The translations under genes were made by a program, and so were the position numbers. A stretch of 64,000 bases of DNA from Monomorium pharaonis (Eukaryota > Arthropoda > Insecta > Hymenoptera > Formicidae), in assembly GCF_013373865.1 (NCBI RefSeq), contig NC_050472.1, positions 9,171,276-9,235,275 on the forward strand. The letters are read 5' to 3'. The notes beneath the pieces were generated by a model that saw only the letters and a list, made by a program, of their open reading frames with translations, ran no database searches and was not told where the DNA came from. This document shows positions 11,621 through 21,260 of the stretch, piece after piece. Each line of letters starts with the position of its first letter. The stretch's first letter is position 1.

Positions 11621-13160
11621 TACTGGTTCGGAACAAGAACAAGTTCTTGTTGATTGCAATGCTGATTATATACAAATACACAGTAAATAAACAGAAAGCC
11701 AGCGAAGACACTCCATAAAAAGATAGGAGTGGGGATAAAAAGCCAGCTTTTCTTCGCTCCATGAAAAGGAAGGAGGCGAATTGCGATAGCTAAGCGACGC
11801 TGCTTTTTATTGGATGGAGAGGGGGTAAAAGCCAGCTTTGCTTCGCTCGCATGAAATTGTACCTTTAAAGCCTGCGTTCGAAAATAGTTTTAGCTGGTGT
11901 TGGGAAAAAAAGTTAAGTTGGTAGTATTGAGAATTCCCAACGCTGGGTGTTTACGATAATGGCTATCCGAGTAATTTTCTCTAGGACCGAAATGTATGAT
12001 AAGCACAGCCATCTACTACCATCATGATTCGTGACAACTCAATGCTGTCTGGTATTCGTCATGTTAAGCGATGGGTGCCGCCACGGTGCGGAGGCAAACG
12101 GTAACTAAAAATAGGTCCAAGATATGCTGTTTGAATGCTTCATAAAAAACTTAAGAGAAAATGACTTTTTTGGTAAATTTAACCTATTTATTAAACTACG
12201 CAGGTGAGGGCAGTTGCAAATATATTGAAGGGGGAAATGTTGTGAATGCACATTACTTGATAACGCGATGACAGTGGCATCACAGGTGATGATAAAGAGA
12301 AAACGAGTTTAATATTTTTATGTCTAAAGTCAAGCAATTTATACAGTAATGAAATTAATATATAAATTATAAAAAATATTAATGAAAAAATTATTAAATG
12401 TTCATGTTTGTGTAAAGCCGAGTCTGGACAATGCAAGCACTGCATAAGCTCTTATATATTTAATTAGGTAAAAGTTATATATAAATATATTAAAAGTATT
12501 ATTATACTTTTAATTATTTAATTTTAATGTAACAAATATTTTTCACTTAATTTACAGGACAGAAATGATGATATAGAAAGATCTACATGCATTGATATTA
12601 AACAGAAATGAGGCAAATTAAAAAACACTCAGAACAATGTATGAAGCGGTACCAATTGAAAAATTTTGTCATAGATTACAAAAAGAATGTAATTACATTG
12701 GTACCCAAAATTAGTCCATGTATGTTAGATGAACTTGTGCAATGTATATTAAAAGGTAATTAATTAGTTTATTGTATAAATAATAAATATACATTCTTCA
12801 AATAATGTACACAATCAAGAATTTTTGCAGATAAGAAAAACAGTATGCTTATAAATTAAAAGAAGGCTACAATAAATGAGAAAAGATCTGCACTTAATAC
12901 TGCTCCAAAGAAAAATATATTTATTACCGTAGAAGAATGCAAATGTATCTTTAGTCAGACAATTTGTTCACCAATAGAAAATGATTCTCTTTTATATAAT
13001 GTGATTACAAATTAACTAATTTCGAGTACCTTGTAATTACATTCTTTTTGTAATCCATGACAAAATTTTTTAATTGGTAACTTCCAGAGATTGAACATAT
13101 CGGGTAAATTAATGTACTGCATGTATAGTCATATAGCCGCGAGTAGTTCGCAAGATCGCC

Positions 13161-13833
13161 AGTAGAGGTAATAGGCGGGTTCTGAGCCAGACAATGGGGA
13201 TGACGTCACTAGGGGGAAGGAGATGGGGGAAGGGTATGTTTTCGAAGATCCTTTGGATCCGCCGCCTCGCAGGTGTCAGATAAGGGAAGGAGTTTCATAA
13301 TATCTTATATATATATATTTATTTATTTTGTAAATCTAATCTTTTTTTTTATTATTGCGAATATTGATATTTCCGGTTCCCAAAAACATTTAATACGTAG
13401 TCATTTTATTCGAAGATATGTAAGTACACTGCCGAACAATGATTCGGCCCATTCCCTAGCGAGTTTATCTAGGACTTGTCCTATATAAATTTTGCTAGGA
13501 TGGAATGGGTTGAATCATTGTCCGGCAGTGTACACAGATTTTCTTCGACTCGAAACTTTATCGTCACGTCGATATTAAATTTTATTGCATTCGGATACTT
13601 TTGCCGACGTGCTCGACGGAAAAGCCTACAGTTGCGTTTGATATTACCCCAAAATAAAAATTTTTTGATACAATTGAACACGTTTTCATATGTCGAAGCC
13701 CATAGGCTTATTAGTTGTAAACAAGTAGCATGGATATATATATATGGCGAGACTCTTAGAGTAACTCTTAGACCAAAAAGATCAAGCGTTCGAGATCGCA
13801 GCTCAATCGTCGAAGTTTTTCTGAAAGTGAAAT
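13161..13833 (+). repeat. Polinton left terminal inverted repeat (673 bp)
   Basis: Reverse complement of 27,613-28,285 over the same 673 bp. It ends inside at CTGAAAGTGAAAT, after which the two sides diverge. It begins AGTAGAGG, in keeping with the 5'-AG start reported for Polintons. An internal imperfect hairpin spans 13,431-13,534 (AGTACACTGCCGAACAATGA against its complement). A 129-aa open frame here occurs at both ends and may be chance. Confidence 0.9.
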
Positions 13834-13889
13834 CTACACAAATTTTTAAAAGTGTGTTAAGTTAAGTGAACGTTAGAGTTTTCTACAAA

Positions 13890-14450
13890 ATGGCTAATAT
13901 CCACGAAATAGAAATTATCGACATCGCAGATGACGACAGCGATATTGAAATTTTAAATATTGAAGATAACGACGGCAACAATATAAATAGACATAGAAAT
14001 GTTGTAGATATGTTCCACCAAATGAACGATGAAGATGCTTTAGGCATCGTGGATGAATTTCATGAAAATGCATTGGATGCTATCAATTTTGAACACATCA
14101 TGGATGAAGATGAAGAGAGTATGCTGTCCGACGACAGCCAATATATAAGCGACTGTGACGATTTCCGTGAAACTATTGCAGAAAAACATTTAATGCCTGA
14201 AGAAGTGCGTGCAATAACTGGACAAAAAAAACATTGCGCGATTTATTTTTTTTACACCACGGGCGGCACGTATTCGGCATGTGCCGAATGCATTATGCGA
14301 ATCGCGGATACGGATTTCAACATGATGACTGCTTTTCGCAAGCATATGACGGATACGTTTGATATGCTGGACGGTAAATATTGCTCAAATTGCCGACAGC
14401 CTATGTTTGTTATAATTCCGTACGACATGTGCCCAGTTTGTGCACAATAA
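13890..14450 (+). CDS. Acidic protein with C-terminal Cys cluster (putative zinc-binding)
   Basis: This is a 186-aa product from the first ATG (13,890); a longer frame upstream lacks ATG. The first 100 residues are very acidic (runs of D and E). The C-terminal third carries a Cys followed by three CxxC pairs, CAEC, CSNC and CPVC, spaced like a treble-clef or RING-like zinc module. I do not recognise the family. It is the first gene inside the left terminal repeat and is transcribed inward, so it may use a promoter in the repeat. A regulatory role is only a guess from the acidic region plus zinc-type Cys pairs. Confidence 0.7.
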   Translation: MANIHEIEIIDIADDDSDIEILNIEDNDGNNINRHRNVVDMFHQMNDEDALGIVDEFHENALDAINFEHIMDEDEESMLSDDSQYISDCDDFRETIAEKHLMPEEVRAITGQKKHCAIYFFYTTGGTYSACAECIMRIADTDFNMMTAFRKHMTDTFDMLDGKYCSNCRQPMFVIIPYDMCPVCAQ

Positions 14451-14532
14451 AAATACAAATAAATAAATAAAAAAAAAAGTTTATCTTAAAAATAAAAAAA
14501 AGTTTATCTAAAGTCACAGTCGCAGTTTGCAA

Positions 14533-14536
<4 letters not shown>

Positions 14537-14592
<56 letters not shown>

Positions 14593-14632
14593 ACGCACAC
14601 GCGCACGCGCACGCGCACGCACACGCACACGC

Positions 14633-14683
<51 letters not shown>
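14537..14683. repeat. (CA)n microsatellite with CACACG/GCGCAC core
   Basis: About 147 bp of alternating CA, with a central stretch of ACACGC and GCGCAC units. It lies between the acidic gene and the PC4-like gene. The whole tract is alternating purine-pyrimidine. Open frames on both strands are repeat translations. Confidence 0.9.
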
Positions 14684-14684
<1 letters not shown>

Positions 14685-14730
14685 CCATAGTCACAACCAT
14701 AGCCATTAAAACATGTGGAGGGGTATTGCA

Positions 14731-14769
14731 TATAAGAAGAAGAGCTCCAGCATCATCGCCACATCAGTC
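14731..14769 (+). promoter_or_regulatory. Probable promoter of the PC4-like gene
   Basis: A TATA-like TATAAG at 14,731 is followed about 33-35 bp downstream by ATCAGTC (14,763-14,769), which fits the arthropod initiator TCAGT. The first ATG of the spliced PC4-like gene follows at 14,853. Seen by pattern only. Confidence 0.4.
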
Positions 14770-14852
14770 GCTCGTTACAAGACGGATAACAAAGGTTCTC
14801 GGCAACATTACCGCTCGGACAACTGGGGAAAGACTCTCAAAAAACGTACGAG

Positions 14853-15565
14853 ATGAACTATTACGTTCCGATCCAGCAAAATGAAGCGTGCAATAAACCG
14901 TAAGTATTTATAACTTTTAAATTCTTTTTTCATATTTATTTTACATTTTTCTATAACTCGCTATATATTCTTTTTACAGAACATTATCGCAGCTGCGCTA
15001 TACTCCACATATCTTGGGGAGGAGATTTGCCTTGACTACCACAGCCTACAAATACTTGGACATCGGAATCAGTGTGGGGTCCATGTCATATGTGGAGATG
15101 ATTCTTGGCAACAACAAGGGCAGCCAAATAATTTTACCATATACAACATGGAAAGCATTCATCGAGAGACGTGCGGACATTGAGCGACTCGTGCGGTCAA
15201 CTTTGCCATCTTCAAGATATGTAATTTGCGATTTAGTAATAGAAATAGTAAAAATACGTGATGAGAATATTGTAAAATTAACGCTGCTTAATACCAGTTT
15301 ATATATGAAACCGTTAACGATATTATTTTTATATGAACTCGAACACTGTGCTGAGTATGTATATAACCAGTTGCATCAAAAAACATATAGTGTAAGCGAT
15401 AAGTATAAGCATTTTGTAAGTCTTTTACGCCAAAATTATATTACTACTAAGCACGATGCTGTAAAGCTATTAAATGAAAGATACGATAAAACTTGTATCA
15501 TAGATTGCGAACTGATGACCTATGGCGTGAATAATATTTTATATGATGCTTTGTGTAATAATTAA
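14853..15565 (+). CDS. PC4-like (single-strand DNA-binding fold) protein, two exons
   Basis: Exon 1 is 14,853-14,899 and opens with ATG. The donor is GTAAGT at 14,900; a polypyrimidine tract and TTTTTACAG end the intron at 14,979. Exon 2 is 14,980-15,565 and joins in frame, giving about 210 aa. Exon 2 has no early ATG (its long frame begins at TTG), which supports the splice. The region YLDIGIS...GNNKGSQIILPYTTW matches the pattern of the PC4/p15 coactivator fold (Y-x-DI strand, G-x-x-KG turn, L-x-x-x-W helix). This assignment is by pattern only. A PC4-like protein could bind single-stranded DNA in replication or late transcription. Confidence 0.6.
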
Positions 15566-15925
15566 ATGAATATGTATTTGTGTGAAAATTTAAAAAATTT
15601 ATATGATACACCTTTTTTAATAAATAAATATGTATTGGTGTGAAAATTAAAAAAAAAAAACATTTTTATAATTATTTTTCCGACCTACCTACCTATTATA
15701 CCAAAATAAAAATTATGTTAACTAATAAAATGGAAAATAGGAAATATGGAGGATAAAATAAAATACAAAATTTACATATATTTTTTTTATTGTTAGACCA
15801 ATTAAATATATTTTTTTAATACATTTGTAAAGCACAATTGTTTACATGGTTCTGATAACGTAAGACATGCATAATATCCATTTTGTTTAGAGATTCATTG
15901 TCTTCTGGCGTCGTCACTTTGTTGT

Positions 15926-17125
15926 TTATGTAATTTTGCGCACAACATTGGTCAACGGGTTGTACTGAACCACTCGATCGTGTATGATGAGACAGTACGC
16001 GGTGGTACTCGCAGGCACGTTCTCTTTGCATTCAAACTCTAAGCGCACGTCCACGGTTGCGCTCTTTATCGATTCATTTTGTCGAGAGCAATCGATAATC
16101 ACAAACGGACCTTTATGTCGAAAATTTGTGACAGTTTGATTCGGCTCGAGATAATTGTATCCATAATAATTTTTACAAAAACGTGTGTACGTGTCGTAGA
16201 GAATTGCCCATCTGTTTCTATCGAAATCCAGATTCATATCATCGTACGGATAACATTCTGAGTTTAGATAAAGTTTTACGTTCATTAGTTTGCAATGATC
16301 GAATCGGCTCGCGTCATCGAGCATAACATTCTTCCGACCAGCCTGCAAAGCGAAGATGACGTAACGCGGCTTCTCGAGCTGAGTAGCGGTCTTGATGGCC
16401 CACGAATGTTTAGTTGTGCGTTGTAATAGCGGAAACTCGTACAGATCCCACGAACGAAAAGCCATGCTGAGGTATCGCCCGCTTTCTAGAGCGCGCAGCA
16501 TCGACAGTTTATTTACCTCGTTCAGCAGCACGTGTGGCATTCGCCACTGTACTTTGAATAATTCAATTTCAGGTTCTCTCGCCGGATCGCCAACTAGACA
16601 ATTATTATCGTTGCGCGAGCGTATCAAGATCAACTCATGACGGGCGTTAATCACCACGCGTCTATAATCTTCGCAAAATCCTAATAGCATATTGAGCGGT
16701 ACGCAAAAATTAAAGTATCCATTCGGAGAATTCCACGGCTCCCAACCAGCGTTATTTGCAATCATAATTCTGTCGGATGACATAGTAATATAATTCTTGA
16801 GCGCGCTGGTTATTCCAACGTTTCTGTTGCGATCAATCTCCACACCGTTGAGTTCATATCGAATCTCATCAAACATGAACGCGACGCAATTATTCCCCAA
16901 TGTCACATCAGATCCCGCAACCGGTTTTTTTATCGTAAGTTTTCCCTCGATGTATAGAAAACTTTCGGACGGTAACGTGTATAAATCTTGCTGTTGTATA
17001 GGTATTCTTATCTCATCGCTGTATTCGAATGTTGTGTTGGCAAACGGATTGTACGTGTGATTTTCAATCTTAACGATACGATCGTCAAAGATCGGCTCAT
17101 CCTCGATGTTTAAGATGTTAGTCAT
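15926..17125 (-). CDS. Polinton major capsid protein (double jelly-roll)
   Basis: This 399-aa product starts at ATG 17,125, which overlaps the stop of the small gene upstream (ATGA). An upstream extension lacks ATG. The protein is rich in beta-strand segments and contains NPFANTTFEYSDEIRIPIQQ near the N-terminus, then FMFDEIRYELNGVEID and GYFNFCVPLNMLLGF. These match the hexon-like major capsid proteins of Polintons and adintoviruses as I know them. It would form the icosahedral shell. It sits last in the minus-strand run protease, minor capsid, small protein, major capsid, the usual morphogenesis block. Confidence 0.85.
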   Translation of the reverse strand: MTNILNIEDEPIFDDRIVKIENHTYNPFANTTFEYSDEIRIPIQQQDLYTLPSESFLYIEGKLTIKKPVAGSDVTLGNNCVAFMFDEIRYELNGVEIDRNRNVGITSALKNYITMSSDRIMIANNAGWEPWNSPNGYFNFCVPLNMLLGFCEDYRRVVINARHELILIRSRNDNNCLVGDPAREPEIELFKVQWRMPHVLLNEVNKLSMLRALESGRYLSMAFRSWDLYEFPLLQRTTKHSWAIKTATQLEKPRYVIFALQAGRKNVMLDDASRFDHCKLMNVKLYLNSECYPYDDMNLDFDRNRWAILYDTYTRFCKNYYGYNYLEPNQTVTNFRHKGPFVIIDCSRQNESIKSATVDVRLEFECKENVPASTTAYCLIIHDRVVQYNPLTNVVRKIT

Positions 17126-17301
17126 TGTCGCACAGCGTATCCCAAAGATTGTAGAAATGCAACGTTGGATGCGGTAAGTTTCTTTTTCGCGATGCAACCG
17201 TTTTTTCTTGGTGGTTGAAATTTACTACTAAATGTCGGGTTTGTAAATGTTGGTTTTGTAAATGTTATGTTATCTCTCACGTGTCCATTCAATATGAGCA
17301 T
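17122..17301 (-). CDS. Small basic virion-type protein (59 aa)
   Basis: Starts at ATG 17,301 and ends with TGA overlapping the major capsid ATG by ATGA. That tight overlap argues that it is real and that the capsid gene may be translated by reinitiation. It is basic, has tandem FTKPTF/FTNPTF, and ends in ASNVAFLQSLGYAVRQ. Small proteins with an FLxxLG tail occur beside capsid genes in Polintons and adintoviruses, where they have been compared to adenovirus core protein X. That comparison is from memory and not certain. Confidence 0.65.
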   Translation of the reverse strand: MLILNGHVRDNITFTKPTFTNPTFSSKFQPPRKNGCIAKKKLTASNVAFLQSLGYAVRQ

Positions 17302-17315
17302 CTCATACACATGCG

Positions 17316-18077
17316 TTATCGTCGTAGTCGTCGTACGTGCAATCTGACGGTAATTTCTTCACCTCGAAAATCAAGCAATCGTCCGTGCTGGTCGACGACG
17401 CGTATCATCAAATCTGAAATGCTCCGTGCGGTGATCGGTAGATAAATGATCTGCGACGGTGTTTCCGAGATCTTATATCCTGGCGCAACGTTCGGAGAAA
17501 ATTCGTGTATTGTATGCACGCGCTTATCGTTACTGTATGCGCTTGAAGTCACGTTACACTCTACGCGGATAATATTTACATTGATAATGTTAATCGGTAA
17601 GTCCGATTTGTACCATTTATGCGGTGGTAATATACGATCTAAAGAAAATCCTAGCAACGATCCAATGTTGTTGGGCTTGCTAAAATTTATTCTGTAAGCG
17701 CACTTTATCTCGCTTCTCATCGTATTGTTATTAGCGCGGAGCACTATCGGAAAATCATCATTTTCATCGTCACCGTCGTTATCATGTTTTTTTTTATCCT
17801 CATCGTTAATCGCATGTTGCCGACGTTTCAGTGGAATTGTACGTTTCAAAAATTTATTTATAGCCTGTAGTTCATACAATCCCTCGGGAATCGTAATTTC
17901 CACATCATCTTCGTCAAAGTAAAATTTATTATTCGAAGCATTTACGTTGGGAATTGTGTTGTAAGTCTCAAAATTCATGAGACCGAGCTCATAATCGTCA
18001 TCGCTCAAATCTATGGCGGGAAAATAAGTTGTAGCGAGGACGTTGCTCTTTCCGGTGAGCGTAAGTATTAGCGACAT
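17316..18077 (-). CDS. Polinton minor capsid (penton-like, single jelly-roll)
   Basis: This 253-aa protein starts at ATG 18,077; the frame extends upstream only to a TTG. Family features are the N-terminal LTLTGKSNVLATTYFPAIDL, then YELGLMNFETYNTIPNV, IPEGLYELQAINKFL, and a C-terminal RVVDQHGRLLDFRGEEITVR strand pair. This is the conserved Polinton minor capsid or penton pattern. A low-complexity acidic insert (KKKHDNDGDDENDD) lies mid-protein. It is placed between protease and major capsid, 14 nt upstream of the small basic gene, in one likely transcription unit. Confidence 0.82.
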   Translation of the reverse strand: MSLILTLTGKSNVLATTYFPAIDLSDDDYELGLMNFETYNTIPNVNASNNKFYFDEDDVEITIPEGLYELQAINKFLKRTIPLKRRQHAINDEDKKKHDNDGDDENDDFPIVLRANNNTMRSEIKCAYRINFSKPNNIGSLLGFSLDRILPPHKWYKSDLPINIINVNIIRVECNVTSSAYSNDKRVHTIHEFSPNVAPGYKISETPSQIIYLPITARSISDLMIRVVDQHGRLLDFRGEEITVRLHVRRLRR

Positions 18078-18121
18078 GATTGAAAAACCGTCCAACGAAT
18101 ACTGAGTTAAATAGCACGTTG

Positions 18122-18502
18122 TCAAGCTTTAAATTCATATGCATCAACCGTTCGAAGAAACTGTAGACACAGTTGTCCACAAATACTTTGATTGTAGGTT
18201 TGATAGGACGTTCGATTGTACTCTATCTTTGTCACATCGTTTCCGAAATATCGTACAAGTTCTTTAGGTGGTCGAAGGTTGCAAAAACTATCGAAATATA
18301 TCACGTGATTGTTCCTCTTTGCATAGGCTACCCAATGAGTACCGGGACCCGTTACATTATCCAAATTTACGATACCGCTCTCGTTTTGACACGGGCTGCT
18401 TATCGGTAATGCGTTACGCATGAAAACTCCTCTAAAGTATGGAATACGCATACGAATAGCCAGTTGCTGCAGTTGTACATTCGTCATTGCACCCGCGGGC
18501 AT
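18122..18502 (-). CDS. Adenain-like cysteine protease (Polinton PRO)
   Basis: This 126-aa product has its ATG at 18,502. Visible catalytic elements are His56 in GTHWVAY, Asp71 in YFDSF, a Gln at 101 or 105, and Cys108 in QSICGQLC. This is the order and spacing of adenovirus maturation protease and its Polinton relatives, which cleave capsid precursors during assembly. The protein is shorter than adenovirus protease (about 200 aa), as is common in Polintons. Its stop lies 44 bp before the ATG of the minor capsid gene, so both probably share a transcript. Confidence 0.85.
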   Translation of the reverse strand: MPAGAMTNVQLQQLAIRMRIPYFRGVFMRNALPISSPCQNESGIVNLDNVTGPGTHWVAYAKRNNHVIYFDSFCNLRPPKELVRYFGNDVTKIEYNRTSYQTYNQSICGQLCLQFLRTVDAYEFKA

Positions 18503-18572
18503 TTTTAACGCTTTTTCGATGTTTTTTTTTTTTTTTTTTTTTCTTTCGATGTTACACCTTTTCCAGATTTGT

Positions 18573-18860
18573 ATGGAGCGAGGTACAGCCCCCGTCCATC
18601 TATGTACGGACCAAGATACAGTCCGCGACCTTCCATCGCGCGATTGTGACGCTGCAGCTCCTCGAGTTGGAAAAGGATTACCTAACGCTATGACATTAAA
18701 TGATAACGCGATCGATTACCAGCACTGGGATGATCCTAACGAGCTAGTGGATCGCATACGATTGCTCGAAGCTTCGCGTCAAGCTGGTCACAACGCACAC
18801 GACAACGAGATGTTGTCTATCATCGAGGAACTTCGCGAGGCTGGTCTTATTATAAATTAA
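18573..18860 (+). CDS. Small Polinton protein with WDDPNELVDRIRLL motif
   Basis: The first ATG in the open frame without the upstream poly-T tract is 18,573 (95 aa). The convincing part is the last 57 residues from Met at 18,690: HWDDPNELVDRIRLLEASR followed by a helix ending EELREAGLIIN. I recall this short conserved block from insect Polintons; function unknown. Upstream, another frame reads a doubled YG(A/P)RYSPRPS repeat, so the gene start may be frame-shifted. A run of more than 20 T at about 18,521-18,541, flanked on both sides by TTTCGATGTT, lies just before it. Confidence 0.6.
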   Translation: MERGTAPVHLCTDQDTVRDLPSRDCDAAAPRVGKGLPNAMTLNDNAIDYQHWDDPNELVDRIRLLEASRQAGHNAHDNEMLSIIEELREAGLIIN

Positions 18861-18912
18861 CGTAGAGAACGTTGAAACGAATCAGTTGATCGCCGTCATC
18901 TCATATCGAAAA

Positions 18913-19278
18913 ATGTCGATCGACAAATTTGGACTATCCAAACTGAGAAACGACACCGACGATTCGTATCATCATTGGAGCGGTATAGTGAGAAATTATG
19001 TGCGTGAAAACGCTCTGTGTTGCGTTGTAACAGACTTTGACGCGAGATTGCGCAAGATTCGCCGTCTAGCGCAGCCTGAAATTAATACCGACGCTGTCAA
19101 CAAACTATACGTGGATCAGTATATTAAAACCTTGATAAATCATCAGAAAGAATCAGACGAGAGGTTGACTTCACTTGAGAAGGACGTGCGAGCGTTGCAC
19201 ATTGCGATAAACGAACTTCAACATACGATTATAAAAGCTGAGTCAGAAACAACAACGAACAGCAATGAGCGGCAATGA
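18913..19278 (+). CDS. Coiled-coil protein with a fibre-like NTDAVNKLYVD motif
   Basis: 121 aa from ATG 18,913. The central motif EINTDAVNKLYVDQYI resembles the segment preceding trimeric coiled coils in phage tail-fibre proteins. It is followed by a heptad region LTSLEKDVRALHIAINELQ. I do not know the family. The C-terminus overlaps the next gene by 14 nt in another frame. A virion fibre or assembly role is possible but inferred only from these motifs. Confidence 0.55.
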   Translation: MSIDKFGLSKLRNDTDDSYHHWSGIVRNYVRENALCCVVTDFDARLRKIRRLAQPEINTDAVNKLYVDQYIKTLINHQKESDERLTSLEKDVRALHIAINELQHTIIKAESETTTNSNERQ

Positions 19279-19528
19279 ACGACGAAGAGACGGTTACGAA
19301 CGTCTAACGAATAATTTCGAAAAATTTCTGAATCAACAACAAACGGTTCAGGAGCGATTGTCAGGTAGTTACCAAACGATACAAGATCGCTATCGAACGA
19401 CTCAAGAACGATTATCGGATAGCTACAAAACAGTTGTAAATCAGGCTAGAAATGGCTATGAACGACTAACTAATCGTTCAATACCTGAAGACAAAGAATG
19501 GCTTTTGAAAGACGACAGAAAGAAATAA
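19265..19528 (+). CDS. Small repeat protein, QERLSxSY repeats
   Basis: 87 aa from ATG 19,265, overlapping the end of the preceding gene. It consists of repeated (Y/Q)ERL(T/S)..(Y/F) segments: YERLTNNF, QERLSGSY, QDRYRTTQERLSDSY and YERLTNRS. It is highly charged and probably helical. It lies immediately upstream of the minisatellite, whose AACG-rich units resemble this gene's own GAACG-rich codons. The satellite may therefore have grown from the 3' end of this gene. Confidence 0.5.
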   Translation: MSGNERRRDGYERLTNNFEKFLNQQQTVQERLSGSYQTIQDRYRTTQERLSDSYKTVVNQARNGYERLTNRSIPEDKEWLLKDDRKK

Positions 19529-19559
19529 TAAACAAACGACAACAGTAACAAACGACGAA

Positions 19560-21260
19560 GAACGATAATATAAACGACAACGAACATCAATACAGACGTT
19601 AACGAACGACAACGAACATCAATACGGACGGTAACGAACAACAAAGAACGTGAAACGAACGTGAAAGAATGTAAAACAACGTAAAACGAACGTAAAATTA
19701 ACATAAAAGAACGTGAAACGAACGTAAAAGAACACGAAAGAACGTGAAACAAACGTAAAAGAACGTAAAAGAACGTGAAAGAACGTGAAACGAACGTGAA
19801 AGAACGTGAAACGAACGTAAAATGAACGTGAAACAAACGTGAAAGAACGTGAAACAAACGTAAAAGAACGTAAAAGAACGTGAAAGAACGTGAAACGAAC
19901 GTGAAAGAACATGAAACGAATGTGAAAGAACGTGAAACAAACGTAAAAGAACGTGAAAGAACTTGAAACAAACGTGGAAGAACGTGAAACAAACGTAAAA
20001 AAACGTAAAAGAACGTGAAAAAACGTGAAACGAACGTGAAACGAACGTAAAAGAACGTAAAACAAACGTAAAAGAACGTGAAAGAACGTGAAACGAACGT
20101 AAAATGAACGTGAAATAACGTGAAACGAACGTAAAAGAACATGAAAGAACGTGAAAGAACGTGAAAGAACGTGAAAGAAACGTGAAAGAACGTGAAACAA
20201 ACGTAAAAGAACGTAAAAGAACGTAAAAGAACGTGAAAAAACGTGAAACGAACGTGAAAGAACATGAAATGAACGTGAAAGAACGTGAAACAAACGTAAA
20301 AGAACGTGAAAGAACTTGAAACAAACGTGGAAGAACGTGAAACAAACGTAAAAAAACGTAAAAGAACGTGAAAAAACGTGAAACAAACGTGAAACGAACG
20401 TAAAAGAACGTAAAACAAACGTAAAAGAACGTGAAAGAACGTGAAACGAACGTGAAAGAACGTGAAACGAACGTGAAAGAACGTGAAACGAACGTAAAAT
20501 GAACGTGAAACAAACGTGAAATAACGTGAAACAAACGTAAAAGAACATGAAAGAACGTGAAAGAACGTGAAAGAACGTGAAACAAACGTGAAATAACGTG
20601 AAACAAACGTAAAAGAACATGAAAGAACGTGAAAGAACGTGAAAGAACGTGAAACAAACGTGAAAGAACATGAAACAAACGTAAAAGAACGTAAAAGAAC
20701 GTAAAAGAACGTGAAAGAACGTGAAACGAACGTGAAAGAACATGAAACGAACGTAAAAGAACGTGAAACAAACGTAAAAGAACGTGAAAGAACTTGAAAC
20801 AAACATGGAAGAACGTGAAACAAACGTAAAAAAACGTAAAAGAATGTAAAAAAACGTGAAACGAACGTGAAACGAACGTAAAAGAACGTAAAACAAACGT
20901 AAAAGAACGTGAAAGAACGTGAAACGAACGTGAAAGAACGTGAAAGAACGTGAAAGAACGTGAAAGAACGTGAAACAAACGTGAAAGAACGTGAAACAAA
21001 CGTAAAAGAACGTAAAAGAACGTAAAAGAACGTGAAAGAACATGAAACGAACGTGAAAGAACGTGAAACAAACGTAAAAGAACGTGAAAGAACTTGAAAC
21101 AAACGTGGAAGAACGTGAAACAAACGTAAAAAAACGTAAAGAAACGTAAAAGAACGTGAAAGAACGTGAAACAAACGTGAAAGAACGTGAAACAAACGTA
21201 AAAGAACGTAAAAGAACGTGAAAGAACGTGAAACAAACGTTAAACGAACGTGAAACAAAC
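19560..21260. repeat. 1.7-kb minisatellite of 10- and 11-bp units
   Basis: More than 150 units of GAACGTGAAA, GAACGTAAAA, (A)CAAACGTAAAA and CGAACGTGAAA alternate with few other words. Larger repeats of about 200-400 bp are visible, such as AACTTGAAACAAACGTGGAA at about 19,959, 20,312, 20,790 and 21,089. All three minus frames are open for more than 500 codons because the unit lacks stops on that strand. These are artefacts of composition. Confidence 0.92.

Larger units (their letters stand above)
8954..13160. repeat. Inverted copy of the right flank captured inside the Polinton
   Basis: The 4,207 bp here are the reverse complement of 28,286-32,492, which is outside the right end of the Polinton. 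Both segments have the same length, and open frames in them match exactly (for example 12,191-12,445 and 29,001-29,255). The segment ends in ATCGCC, the complement of the target duplication, directly before the full terminal repeat at 13,161. It carries no gene, only repeats: an AT tandem repeat, paired 220-bp repeats, a palindrome and an AATTAAATT satellite. Confidence 0.88.

Noticed and set aside
13476..13865. A 129-aa frame in the Polinton terminal repeat, present at both ends
   Set aside because: It crosses the internal hairpin of the repeat and has no recognised domain. Its conservation only reflects identical terminal repeats.
14537..14683. CRISPR-like or other array annotation for the tandem repeats
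   Set aside because: No repeat-spacer structure exists. These are eukaryotic microsatellites and minisatellites.
14410..14731. Open frames of His-Thr or Cys-Val repeats at 14.4-14.7 kb, and similar ones at 7.2, 46.3 and 49.9 kb
   Set aside because: They translate CA/TG microsatellites.
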